Shown piece after piece: positions 31,215-40,889 of a stretch of DNA of 64,000 nt (within the stretch, counting starts at the first letter, position 1; every line of letters begins with the position of its first letter). The notes below the pieces were generated by a model. The model had not been told where the DNA came from. It saw only the letters and a list, made by a program, of their open reading frames with translations, and made no database searches. The stretch covers positions 124,001 to 188,000 of the forward strand of contig WNYE01000001.1 of NCBI GenBank assembly GCA_021396245.1, written 5' to 3'. A program made the position numbers and the translations under genes. Origin of the DNA: Sporothrix humicola. Lineage: Eukaryota; Ascomycota; Sordariomycetes; Ophiostomatales; Ophiostomataceae.

Positions 31215-34200
31215 ATGTCCACGCCACGACCGTCGCAGAAGAAGCAGGCGACGCTGACGAGTTTCTTTACGCCCAAGTCGAGCGGTGCACCGTCGAGTCC
31301 GCTGCAGTCACAGCCTTCTCAATCACAAAAGTCGCAACCTTCTCAACAATCACAGCCACAACCCTCCCAATCGTTGTCTTCACGAAAGCGGCCACTGGAA
31401 GACGAGGTCGACCAGAACAAGCGGCGGCGGGCAAACGAGACGAGAGCAAAGACGAAGACGAACGGGACAAATACAAAAGAGAACGAGAGCAATGGCGACG
31501 TCAATGGCAGCACAAATGGCCGCAGTCGATTTGCACGAGCAGTGAAGAAGGCTCGCGGGGAGATTTCCGGGGACGGGAATGAAGAGAATGAAGAGAATGA
31601 AGAGAATGAGGAGGAGGACGATGTCGACAGTGGAGACGACTTTGTTCCGGACAACGACAAAGACGTGGACATCGACTCCGACGCCAACGAAGCTGTGGAC
31701 GATGTTGTCGATGTCGACCTTCCCACGAAAGCCTCGCCACTGCGCAGTTCTGGCCGTGCAGAGCGGTACATTTACGACGAGCGGCGGTCGCAGAGAGCGA
31801 GCCAGTCGCAGGACAACGAGAAGAACGAGAATGCCGACAACAACGAAAACGTGGACGCCGACAGCTCCTCCGAATCGGACGACCCCGAGACCAAGCGCAA
31901 AAAGGCCGAGCTGCACCGCAAGTTTGTCAAGAAGCTGGGGCATCCGGACAGTTTGTCGAAGCTGAGGAGGAAGAACCATGTTATAGAAGGAGAGGGCGAA
32001 GACAATGAAGAGGGCAGCGACGAGGAGGGAGACGAGGAGGACGAACGGCCAAAGGCTGCCGCGAAGAAAACGGCCAAAACCAAAGGAAAGTTGACGCCCG
32101 GCGACCAGCAATTCCTCGCGATCAAGCGCCAGCACCTCGACACGCTGCTGGTGGTCGAGGTCGGCTACAAGTTTCGCATCTACGGCGAAGACGCCCGGCT
32201 GGCGGCGCGCACGCTAGGGATTGTCTGTATTCCGGGCAAGATGCGGTACGACGAGCACCCGTCCGAGGCGCATCTCGACCGGTTTGCGTCGGCGAGCTTC
32301 CCGGTCCCTCGGCTGCCGGTGCATGTCAAGCGGCTCGTGGCGGCGGGCCACAAGGTCGGCGTCGTGCGGCAGATGGAGACGGCGGCCCTCAAGAAAGTGG
32401 GCGACAACCGCAACGCGCCGTTTGTGCGGAAGCTGACGAGCGTGTACACCAAAGGGACATACATTGACGACATGGGCGAGCTGGGCGAGGCGACGACGAC
32501 GTCTTCCGCGGGGTATTTACTCTGTTTGACCGAGAAAAAGCTTGGCGGCCTCGGGACCGACGAAAAGGTGCACGTCGGCCTGCTGGCGGTGCAGCCGGCG
32601 ACGGGCGATATTATTTATGACGCGTTTGAAGACGGGTTCATGCGCAACGAGATTGAGACGCGGCTGCTGCACATTGCGCCGTGCGAGCTGCTGCTGGTGG
32701 GCGAGCTCTCGAAAGCGACGGAGAAACTGGTGCAGCACCTGTCGGGGAGCGCATCCAACGTCTTTGGCGACCGGACAAGAGTGGAGCGGGTGGGAGCGGG
32801 CGCTGCAGCGGACGCCCAGACGCACGTCACACAGTTTTATGCCGACAGTGTGGCCAAGGCAGGTGACGATAATGATAAGAACGGCACAGACACTGGCACA
32901 GACACTGGCACCCGCGCCAATCTGCTTGAGACCGTGCTGTCGTTGCCCACCCCCGTGACAATCTGCCTTTCCGCCATGATCACACATCTCACCGAGTACG
33001 GCCTGCAGCACATTTTCGACCTCACAAAATACTTTGCCGCGTTTAGCACACGCCAGCACATGCTGCTGAACGGCACGACGCTCGAGAGCCTCGAGGTATA
33101 CCGCAACGCCACGGACCATGGGCTGAGGGGAAGTCTGCTGTGGGCGCTGGACAAGACGACGACGCGGCCGGGCCATCGGTTGCTCCGAAAATGGATCGGC
33201 AGACCTTTGCTGGACCGCCGTCCGCTGGAGGCGAGAGTAGCCGCTGTCGAAGAGCTGCTGGCGGCCGAGGGTGCTGGCCGACGCGAAAAGCTGGAGCGAC
33301 TGCTGACGAGCACGCGCACAACCGATTTGGAGCGCAGCCTGATCCGGATCTACTACGGGAAATGCACGCGGCCCGAGCTGGTGGCCGTCCTCCAGACTCT
33401 ACAAAAAATCGCCTCGGCGTACATTAGCACGGTCCCGTCGACGTCGGCGGCCGCCGTCGAGTTTTCCCCCGACGGGTTCAAGTCGCCCCTTGTGCGAGAC
33501 GCACTGCACTCGCTGCCCGCCATCCACGACACGGTCGTGTCGTTCCTCGACAAGATCAACGGCGACGCCGCCCGCAAGGACGACAAGTACACCTTCTTTC
33601 GGGAGGCTGAAGAGACGGACGACATTGCCAACTACAAGGTGGGCATTCTGGCCGTCGAGATGGAGCTCGACGAGCACCGCGCCGAGATTGCAGAGACCCT
33701 GGGCAAGAAGGCCTCCAACAAGCCAGCGTATGTGACGGTCGCCGGCATCGAGTACCTGGTCGAGGTCCTCAACACGGACATCCGCCGCGTGCCGGCGTCG
33801 TGGATCAAGGTCAGCGGCACAAAACGCGCGTCGCGGTTCCACACGCCGACGGTAGTGCGTCTGATCAGAGAGAGGGACCAGCACAAGGAAGCTCTCGCGG
33901 CGGCCTGCGATACGGCGTTTGCCGCTTTGCTCACAGACATTGCCGCCTGCTACCAGCCTCTGCGGGACGCCGTCGCCTCGCTAGCGACGCTGGACTGTCT
34001 CCTGTCCTTGGCGCGCGTCGCCGCCATGCCGGGCTACTCGAAGCCGACAATCCTCAACGACGAAACCACGACGGCCTCCACCCTCGAGATTGACGCCGGC
34101 CGCCATCCCGTCGCCGAGCACACACTGCCCTCGGGCTACATTCCCTTCTCGGCGCGCCTCGGCGGCGACGACGGCCCGCGCGCCCTGCTCATCACGGGGC

Positions 34201-34937
34201 CCAACATGGGCGGCAAGTCGTCGTTTGTGCGCGCCGTCGCCCTCCTCACGCTCATGGCCCAGGTCGGCTCGTACGTCCCGGCCGATTCCATGAAACTGAC
34301 TTTGGCCGACGCCATCTACACCCGCATGGGCGCCCGCGACAACCTGTTTGCCGGCGAGTCCACATTTATGGTCGAGGTGTCGGAGACGGCCGCCATTCTG
34401 AGGGCAGCAACGCCTCGCTCGCTCGTGGTCTTGGACGAACTCGGCCGCGGCACCAGCACGCACGACGGCGCCGCCATTGCGCAGGCCGTGCTGGGGCACG
34501 TGGCGACCGACACCAAGTGTTTGACGCTTTTCATTACTCACTACCAGAATTTGGGAAGGGTGGCAGAAGGCCTTTCCCCCCAGGGAGTGGTGCAGAACGT
34601 ACACATGCGGTTTACAGCGACAAAGTCGGCCACTGACAGCGCCGAAGGCGCTGAAACTGACACAGAAGGACCCGAAGAAATCACCTTTCTATACGAAGTC
34701 GGCCAGGGCATGGCGCACCGCTCGTACGGCCTCAACGTTGCCCGCCTGGCGCGCATTCCCCAGCGCGTGCTCGACGTGGCCGCCCAAAAGTCGCGCGAGA
34801 TGGAGGAGGACGTGCGGGTGCGGCGGCTGCAGGCCGCTGTACGCTTGGCAGGGGAGGTGCTGTCGTCGGCGTCTACAGAAGGGGCACCTACGACTGACCA
34901 GCTGGACCACCTGATATCGAGCATAGAGCAGCTGTAG
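31215..34937 (+). CDS. MSH3: DNA mismatch repair protein MSH3 (MutS-beta subunit)
   Basis: Single exon, 1,240 residues from the ATG giving MSTPRPS. A PCNA-binding PIP box, QATLTSFF (11-18), opens the protein, followed by a long charged disordered region. MutS domain I has the MSH3-type sequence LDTLLVVEVGYKFRIYGEDA and CIPGKMRYDEHPSEAHLDRFA, which separates it from MSH6. Domains II-IV follow. The ATPase has Walker A GPNMGGKSS starting at G995, Walker B DELGRG starting at D1074, and FITHYQNLG. MSH3 pairs with MSH2 to recognise insertion/deletion loops and acts in recombination. All key motifs are intact. There is an Asp/Thr repeat (GTDTGTDTGT) between domains II and III. The frame extends 15 codons upstream without a better ATG. 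Confidence 0.97.
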   Translation: MSTPRPSQKKQATLTSFFTPKSSGAPSSPLQSQPSQSQKSQPSQQSQPQPSQSLSSRKRPLEDEVDQNKRRRANETRAKTKTNGTNTKENESNGDVNGSTNGRSRFARAVKKARGEISGDGNEENEENEENEEEDDVDSGDDFVPDNDKDVDIDSDANEAVDDVVDVDLPTKASPLRSSGRAERYIYDERRSQRASQSQDNEKNENADNNENVDADSSSESDDPETKRKKAELHRKFVKKLGHPDSLSKLRRKNHVIEGEGEDNEEGSDEEGDEEDERPKAAAKKTAKTKGKLTPGDQQFLAIKRQHLDTLLVVEVGYKFRIYGEDARLAARTLGIVCIPGKMRYDEHPSEAHLDRFASASFPVPRLPVHVKRLVAAGHKVGVVRQMETAALKKVGDNRNAPFVRKLTSVYTKGTYIDDMGELGEATTTSSAGYLLCLTEKKLGGLGTDEKVHVGLLAVQPATGDIIYDAFEDGFMRNEIETRLLHIAPCELLLVGELSKATEKLVQHLSGSASNVFGDRTRVERVGAGAAADAQTHVTQFYADSVAKAGDDNDKNGTDTGTDTGTRANLLETVLSLPTPVTICLSAMITHLTEYGLQHIFDLTKYFAAFSTRQHMLLNGTTLESLEVYRNATDHGLRGSLLWALDKTTTRPGHRLLRKWIGRPLLDRRPLEARVAAVEELLAAEGAGRREKLERLLTSTRTTDLERSLIRIYYGKCTRPELVAVLQTLQKIASAYISTVPSTSAAAVEFSPDGFKSPLVRDALHSLPAIHDTVVSFLDKINGDAARKDDKYTFFREAEETDDIANYKVGILAVEMELDEHRAEIAETLGKKASNKPAYVTVAGIEYLVEVLNTDIRRVPASWIKVSGTKRASRFHTPTVVRLIRERDQHKEALAAACDTAFAALLTDIAACYQPLRDAVASLATLDCLLSLARVAAMPGYSKPTILNDETTTASTLEIDAGRHPVAEHTLPSGYIPFSARLGGDDGPRALLITGPNMGGKSSFVRAVALLTLMAQVGSYVPADSMKLTLADAIYTRMGARDNLFAGESTFMVEVSETAAILRAATPRSLVVLDELGRGTSTHDGAAIAQAVLGHVATDTKCLTLFITHYQNLGRVAEGLSPQGVVQNVHMRFTATKSATDSAEGAETDTEGPEEITFLYEVGQGMAHRSYGLNVARLARIPQRVLDVAAQKSREMEEDVRVRRLQAAVRLAGEVLSSASTEGAPTTDQLDHLISSIEQL

Positions 34938-35688
34938 ACACTCTTTTATTCTGACATTTTGTCATGTATTCTATCACACTTCATAGCGGGCGATCTAATA
35001 TCAATTTTATTGGGCATTTCAAATCTACGACAACACGCGCGTGAAGAGAGAAAGAGATAAGTGACCACCGTTAAGTTGAAATATAAAAGTAGTAGAAGTA
35101 AAGTAGAAACAGAAACAACAGCCGATGTTGAGTGTAGAGAAATCAACATATAGTTTATATAGAAGCAGGCCTGCTTGCAGTTGAGAGAAAAGAAAAGAAG
35201 AAGAAATGAAAAACATGGAAAAGAAATAACCGTCCCTTTCCCCCGTCCTTTTTGAACGCAAATGCAGAATCCTTGAAACCTTGAAAATGAAAACCATTTA
35301 GTGAAATGCAGACCAGACAGACCATGCAGAGAAAGCAAAGAAAAGAAAGCAAAAGAAAATAATAAAAAAACCCGAATCCGTCCGAACCGAAACCGAATAG
35401 AGAAATGCAATGGTAACCGCAGTAAACATGCATGCAAAGTATATCCCTTTCCCCTTTTCCCTTTTCCACATCTATTATCTTGTCCCTTCCCCTTCTTTTG
35501 TGTATTTTTTATTTTGTTGGTTTGTGATGATGATTTTTGGTGATGTTGGAAATGAGAATGAAATGACCAAAAATTGCAAAACTTGCAAAACCGCAAAAAT
35601 GCAAAACACCAGCAATCGTACAATGCCACAAAGGCCTCAGACTTGAGACAACCCTCTTTTTTTTCTTCTTTCAGCTGCGTCTGGCAAC
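34938..35688. other. Convergent 3' region (MSH3 / zinc-finger gene)
   Basis: 751 bp between two stop codons. AT-rich; no gene is seen. Confidence 0.5.
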
Positions 35689-37927
35689 TCACAGCTCAAA
35701 CAGCCGGTTCGAGCCCGGGAACGCCGGGTCCGTGTAGCTGCCGTCCCGCAGGTTGTCGTTGCGCTGGCCGTCGTACCCAAACGGGCTGGCATTCGGGTCC
35801 ATGTTGAAGCCGTTGTACGGAGTGGGCGGAACACCAGAAACACTTGGGACACCAGAGACACCACGCCGGCTGTCTGTGGTGTATGAAGAGGAAACAGCCG
35901 CAGTTGCGTCAGTCGCCGAGGTGGTGCTGCTGCTGACGCCGCCGCCAAACATCTGGCCGTCAAATGGCGGGTACATGCTGCTGCCACCGGCACTGCGCGG
36001 CTGCGTGTTCAGGGGGTTAAGAGGGTTGAGGGTGTTGCTGGGCATACCAGGGGCCATGCTCTGGGTCATGCTCTGGTAGCCATTGCCATACGGCTGGGGC
36101 TGCGTGCTGTGGAATTGGGGGAGATGCGGCGACTGTCTGCCGTTGGCATAGTAGTGCGCAGACGTAGTTGTGTGCTTGAAGTAGGCATCGCCGTCCGCGA
36201 TTGAAAGGTTTGAGTCAAGCTGCTGCAGAGCAGGACGGTCGTGCAGCATCTGGTCGAAGCTAAGAGAGAGAGTAGAGTTAGCCAGGTGTGCCTAATGATG
36301 GCAGTCGAGAAGGAGTGAATCGTACCTGTTGGGTGGGTGATCACCAAGAAGAGAAGCCTGGGGATTGGCTGTATCCATGTTAGCAAAAGCCACCAAGATG
36401 AGGAATAGAAAGATATATCAGAATGTGTCGACTTACCAGGATCGTAGTAGACATTGAATGAGCGAGTTGAGTTGCGGCCGAGAGCGTAGACGGCCTCCTC
36501 AATCTCAGCGGACGTCTCACGAACGCTCTGTGCCTTCTTCTCGGTGCTCTCAGACGGCTGAGTTGGTGCGCGGGTAGAGCGAGCCTTGGCAGTGGGCCGA
36601 GAACCAGTACCGCGCGAGTTGCGCTTCTTGGTCGGGCGCTCGTCCTGGTCGTCTTCTGCCTTGGTGGCAGCCCGCGACTTTCTTTTGCGGGGAGGAGGGG
36701 GAGTGCTCGGTGGGCTGCCCTCAGTGGACGATGGGCTCGCGTAAATATCGCGATCCTTGCGCAACTCAAACATGGGGCCCCAAACTTGTTCTGTAGCATT
36801 AACAGCCAGAGACGTGGCCTTGAGCAGGTCAATGGCGGCATCATCCTTTCTCTGGTTGCGCTTGCGCTTCTGATCCGGAGTGGCAGCGTCGAACATATCC
36901 ATACCGGGCCAGATGATGCCCTTCAGCTTGATGAGGGAAGTCTCATCTTCAGCAACAAAGAAGGAGCCGGCCTCAGAGGCAGGGGCTGTGTTGGGGTCAG
37001 CAAAGCTGGCCGGCTTCTTGTCGCTCGCGAGGAGGCTGCTGTTGTCACCAGGGTAGGCGGCATAGCTACCAGAGCGCTGTCTCACGGAACCAGGCGTGCT
37101 GTAGGGAGCCCCATTGGTATACTGGTCCCGACCAACACCGTAGCCAGAATCGCGGCCATGGCCGTTGGAAGCAGTGCTCCAGTGGGCAATAGGGGGCCGG
37201 TGATCAGGAGTGTGGTAGGCCGAAACTGGCTCAGAGACATCCTTCTTGATAAAGTCCACCGCGGGGGTAGACGCTGGGGCAGATGCAGGAGCAGACGCAG
37301 AAGCGGACTTGCGAGCCGGCTTGGGCTTCTATGAGAGAGAAAAGAGTGGTTAGTAATGACAGCCAGAATAAAGACAAACAAAATGCACTATGTTTGACTT
37401 ACAGGAGTGCCAGATGCACGGCTGCGGCGAGGCGGCTTGCCCTTGCTCTTGTTCTGAATGCGTTCAGAGAGAAGACGCTCGATACCATTGTCGGCGTACC
37501 ACTTCTCGTACTGCTTGAGCTTCTCGCTCGCAGCCGAGTTGGAGCCGGACTCAAACTGCGCATTGAACTTCTGGCTCAGGTGGGCCTTGGATCCAATGTG
37601 CGTGAGGAGATGGGACACGTCCGAGAACTTGGGCTTCTTGGGGCAGAGGAGACACTCAAGGGAAATGTCAAGCTCGGGGTCAATGGGGCCATCGGCAAGA
37701 TCATGAGCAGGGGTAGCAGGGGCAGATCCAGCGTTGAGGACAGGATTGACGGCCGGGGCAGAAGAAGCCTTGACACTGCCAACAGCCGGGGTGGCATCCG
37801 GGTGAACAATGGCAGACATGGCCGGAGCCATAGCAGGAAGAGGAGTCTTGGGAGTAGTCTTTCCAGATGGGACGGGTGTAGCGGGAACGGCCTTGACCGG
37901 AGTGTCCATTTGAGCAATAGCAGCCAT
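35689..37927 (-). CDS. U1-like C2H2 zinc-finger protein of unknown function
   Basis: Four exons on the minus strand (37927-37403, 37328-36437, 36368-36326, 36259-35689) give 676 residues; introns are 74, 68 and 66 nt, all GTAAGT/GTACGA...AG, and the 43-nt third exon keeps phase. An Ala/Pro-rich N-terminus is followed by ECLLCPKKPKFSDVSHLLTH then IGSKAH: C92, C95, H110 and H116, the CxxC...HxxxxxH spacing of U1/matrin-type fingers that bind RNA or DNA. The adjoining helix (KQYEKWYADNGIERLL) is charged. Later come several Lys/Arg-rich nuclear-localisation-like stretches (KKRNSRGTG, PPRKRKS) and a Ser/Tyr/Asn-rich tail. It looks like a nuclear protein conserved in filamentous fungi. I do not recognise a characterised homologue. 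Confidence 0.82.
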
Positions 37928-39835
37928 TGTGTACCTGGGGGAGAACCTGTGTTAGCTTCGTGATGGCAGGCAAGAGGGATCGAGTAAAGGGACGGAGGAG
38001 ACGAAAAGAGGGCAAAGTGGGAAGGACTTACAGGAGAATGGTGATGAAAAGATTGAAAAAAAGCATTACACGATAGCTCCTGACTTAGGATGGAGAAGAA
38101 TGGAGGGGGGAAGAAAGATCTTGTTTGTTGATCTTTTGCTTTTCAGACTCGCAGCTTCCGCTTACGGGCTCTTGCAATGCGAGAGTTTGAGTTTTGACCG
38201 TCTTCTTCAAGAGAAGATGGGAAGCAGCAAACTGGCAATGTGGTGTCTTGTGACTGGAGACGGGTCGCTCTTGCTGTTGTTCTGGTAGAACACTCCGTGG
38301 AGTTGAGCAAGAGGAAGGGCGGATGTGTGTGAGGAGGAAGGGACGAGTGATCTCGTCTGCTGCAAGAGCAAGAGCCTGTTGAGAAGATGTGGTTAGCGAG
38401 AGATCAACGGAAAGAAGCAGATTGCAAGTCATGAGACGGCATCCTACCTCGCTTTCAGAAGGACATGAGACCGAAAGTGAGGAAGGTAGACACCCGGAGA
38501 CGAAGGCAAGCGCGAAAGCAGGGAAGGAGAGATCGAGCATCTCGGCGCAAGACACGATCTCGCTCGAAGAATGCTTTTCATGGGGCACGGTGGTATCTTG
38601 ACTGACCTTTGGATGCGTAGAGTAGCCGCTTGCGACGAGGAGTCGCCTCGGTATCAAAATCTAACAAGGAGCAAGTCATAGTTGCGGCTTGTGAAGATGA
38701 TGATCTAGAAGATCGAGGAAGATGCGAATGGAGAGAGAAATGAAAGAGGACGGGAAGAAAATAGTAGGAAAGAAGAAGAAAGGATGGGAAAGAGGGAGAA
38801 GAGAAGATATGATCGAGGGGAAGGAGAATATGAGCTCGAGAACGAGAAAAAGGGATGAACGCTCAGAAGGAGCAGCGAAAATAGGGGGGGAAGTCACAGA
38901 TCGTGTTGAGCAGGAGCGCAAAGCAGAAGGAGCGGCGTTCAGATGGCAGCGGAAGTCGCGATGCGATAGAGATCGAAACGAGAAGGAGCTCCAGGTAAGA
39001 ACGGGACGTGATTTCCTGTTCGGTATGGTAGAACCACGCGTCTTTCGAGTCTGACTTGAGGAAAGAACAAGCTTAACGTGCGTAGAGAAGCAGAAAGATG
39101 GAAGGTGCAGTTTGCAGTGTGCGTGAGGAAGGTGCGTTCAGCAGTTCATCAGTAATAATAGAGTAGCAGTTTGGTGTTCGTGTCGTTTTTGTCGTTGTTC
39201 GCTCTTGCCTTTTGGTTGTGGTGGGAAGAAGAGTTCGAAAATGGAAGGAAAGAAAGATCGAAAGAGGGAAGAAATATTTTCTGGGAAAGAGGGAAGGAGC
39301 AGGTTTTTGACCCTCGACTTTTTTACCCCTCCAATTTTTTGACACTTCCCTCTTCAAGCTCTTGCCAGCCACGTCTTTTTTGAAAGTTCAGATGTGAGGA
39401 AGGTGCGAAGGGGACCAGCGAGGCCTTCCTTCCCAAACCGGCCATTGTGCCCATTGTAGGGTAGAGCGAGCCCTCTTAGGCCACGTGCGCAGTGCGGGAA
39501 AACCTATTGTAGGCCTTTTGACTATGCAAAAAATGCAGAGTGAGATGAATAGCACAATTTGGAAAGAGCACGATGCAAAGACGTTGTTCTGAATAGGATG
39601 TGTAGAATGGCTGAGGCTCTAGATATTATGCAGATGCGATGCAGATCGCGATGCGCACATCTCGACCACACAATGCAACGTCGCCCAAGAAAAAGGAAAA
39701 AGCCAAGCAAATGAATTGATTGGGGTACATGGCACAGCGAAGAATGTCCAAAGAACAAAGGAAGACAATGCGAATGGGTGAATTAAATTGTGGCTTTGAA
39801 AATTATAGCAAACGGTTCTGTCCTCCATTTTCGCT
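37928..39835. other. Intergenic region upstream of the zinc-finger gene
   Basis: 1.9 kb with no recognised gene. It holds the 5' UTR (with a predicted intron) and the purine-rich (sense CT-rich) leader of the zinc-finger gene. The 3' end of BET2 lies at its right border. Confidence 0.5.
37935..38031 (-). other. Predicted 5' UTR intron of the zinc-finger gene
   Basis: On the minus strand a GTAAGT donor at 38031, a GCTAAC branch site and a pyrimidine-rich CCCCCAG acceptor at 37935 define a 97-nt intron ending seven bases before the ATG. All splice signals are consensus for this genome. Confidence 0.6.
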
Positions 39836-40889
39836 TCATAATGGCGGGCTTGCTGCATCGCCACCAATGATTTTTGCAATCGTCTCCTTGGGCATACAAT
39901 AGGCTGCATGCACCGGTTCCAGTCCTGGGAAGTCGAGCAGAGACAGCCCTGCCAAAGCATAGACCGTATGCCAGACATCGACCATGTTGCCTGGCCGGTC
40001 GGCAAACCCGCCGTTTTCTGGATCTTGGCAGCTCAGAATGAATGCAATCAGCGAGTCGCGGTCAATCCAGTGCAGCCGGTCGACCAGGGCAAGACTGCTC
40101 AGCACCCACCAGCTGTAGCAAACATCCTCCTTCTTCTCGGGTCGGCCATTGAGTCCGCCATTGGGGACTTGGCGTTCGCTGAGCCAGCGGCCGACCTTGT
40201 CCGAGTCAGCAAGATCGAGCCGGCCGGCAACCGACAATGCCGCCAAGCACGTAAAGACCTGGCCGGCGTGCGACTCGGCGCCAGGACGCACTCCGTATCC
40301 GCCGTCGAAATTGGCACAGGCGGCGACATACTCGACGGCCTTGTCAACGTCGACGAGTTCCAGCTGGCCAAGCAGCGACAGTGCATTCAGGGCGCCGTAC
40401 AAGAAACGCGTGTCCTCCTCGCCCCATTCATCGCCAGTGAATGTGCCCGTCGACCGGTTTTGCAGATTTGCGATGACTAATTAGTTAGACTAGGGACTAG
40501 AGGAGATAAATAATGATTGTAGCAGGGCCATATCACCTACATTGTGCTACAGCCTCCCGGCCTTTCCCTCGGGTGTCAAGCTCGTCCAGGGCATCGATCA
40601 TCGCCAGGATCTGGACCGCGCTGACCGTGTAGAGCATGTGTGCATCGTGGCCCGGAGCTGCCGCGAATCCGCCGTTCTCGCACTGGCATGACATCACAAA
40701 GTCAATCGTCTCTTCTCGTGGCAGGGCGTCCGGCTTGTTCATAAAAAAGAGTGAAGCCAGGCCCCAGTAGAGGCCGTTGAGCCGCAGATGCTCGGTCAGC
40801 CAGTATTCGTACTCATCTTGACGAGAGTTGAGGCTCTGGATGTACTTGACGTGGGCGTCGGTGGCCAGCTTGGTCTTGTCGTCTGGCAT
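39836..40889 (-). CDS. BET2: Rab geranylgeranyltransferase (type II) beta subunit
   Basis: Two exons, 40889-40541 and 40476-39836, give 329 residues. The 64-nt intron uses donor GTAGGT, branch CTAAC and acceptor TAG, joining AQ to FIANLQNR; the nearby alternative GTGATA donor would break the frame. The protein is an array of prenyltransferase alpha-alpha repeats with the usual GGF/GGY turns (ENGGFAAAPG, DGGYGVRPG, NGGLNGRP, NGGFADRPG). The zinc ligands are present: Asp and Cys in EDVCYSWW, and His in DVWHT. GDEWGEEDTRF is typical of the beta subunit. With the alpha subunit and the REP escort it adds geranylgeranyl groups to Rab C-termini, enabling vesicle traffic. Length is normal for the family. 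Confidence 0.96.

Noticed and set aside
40531..40536. GTGATA as the BET2 intron donor
   Set aside because: It would put exon 2 out of frame; the GTAGGT donor four bases earlier restores the conserved FIANLQ segment.
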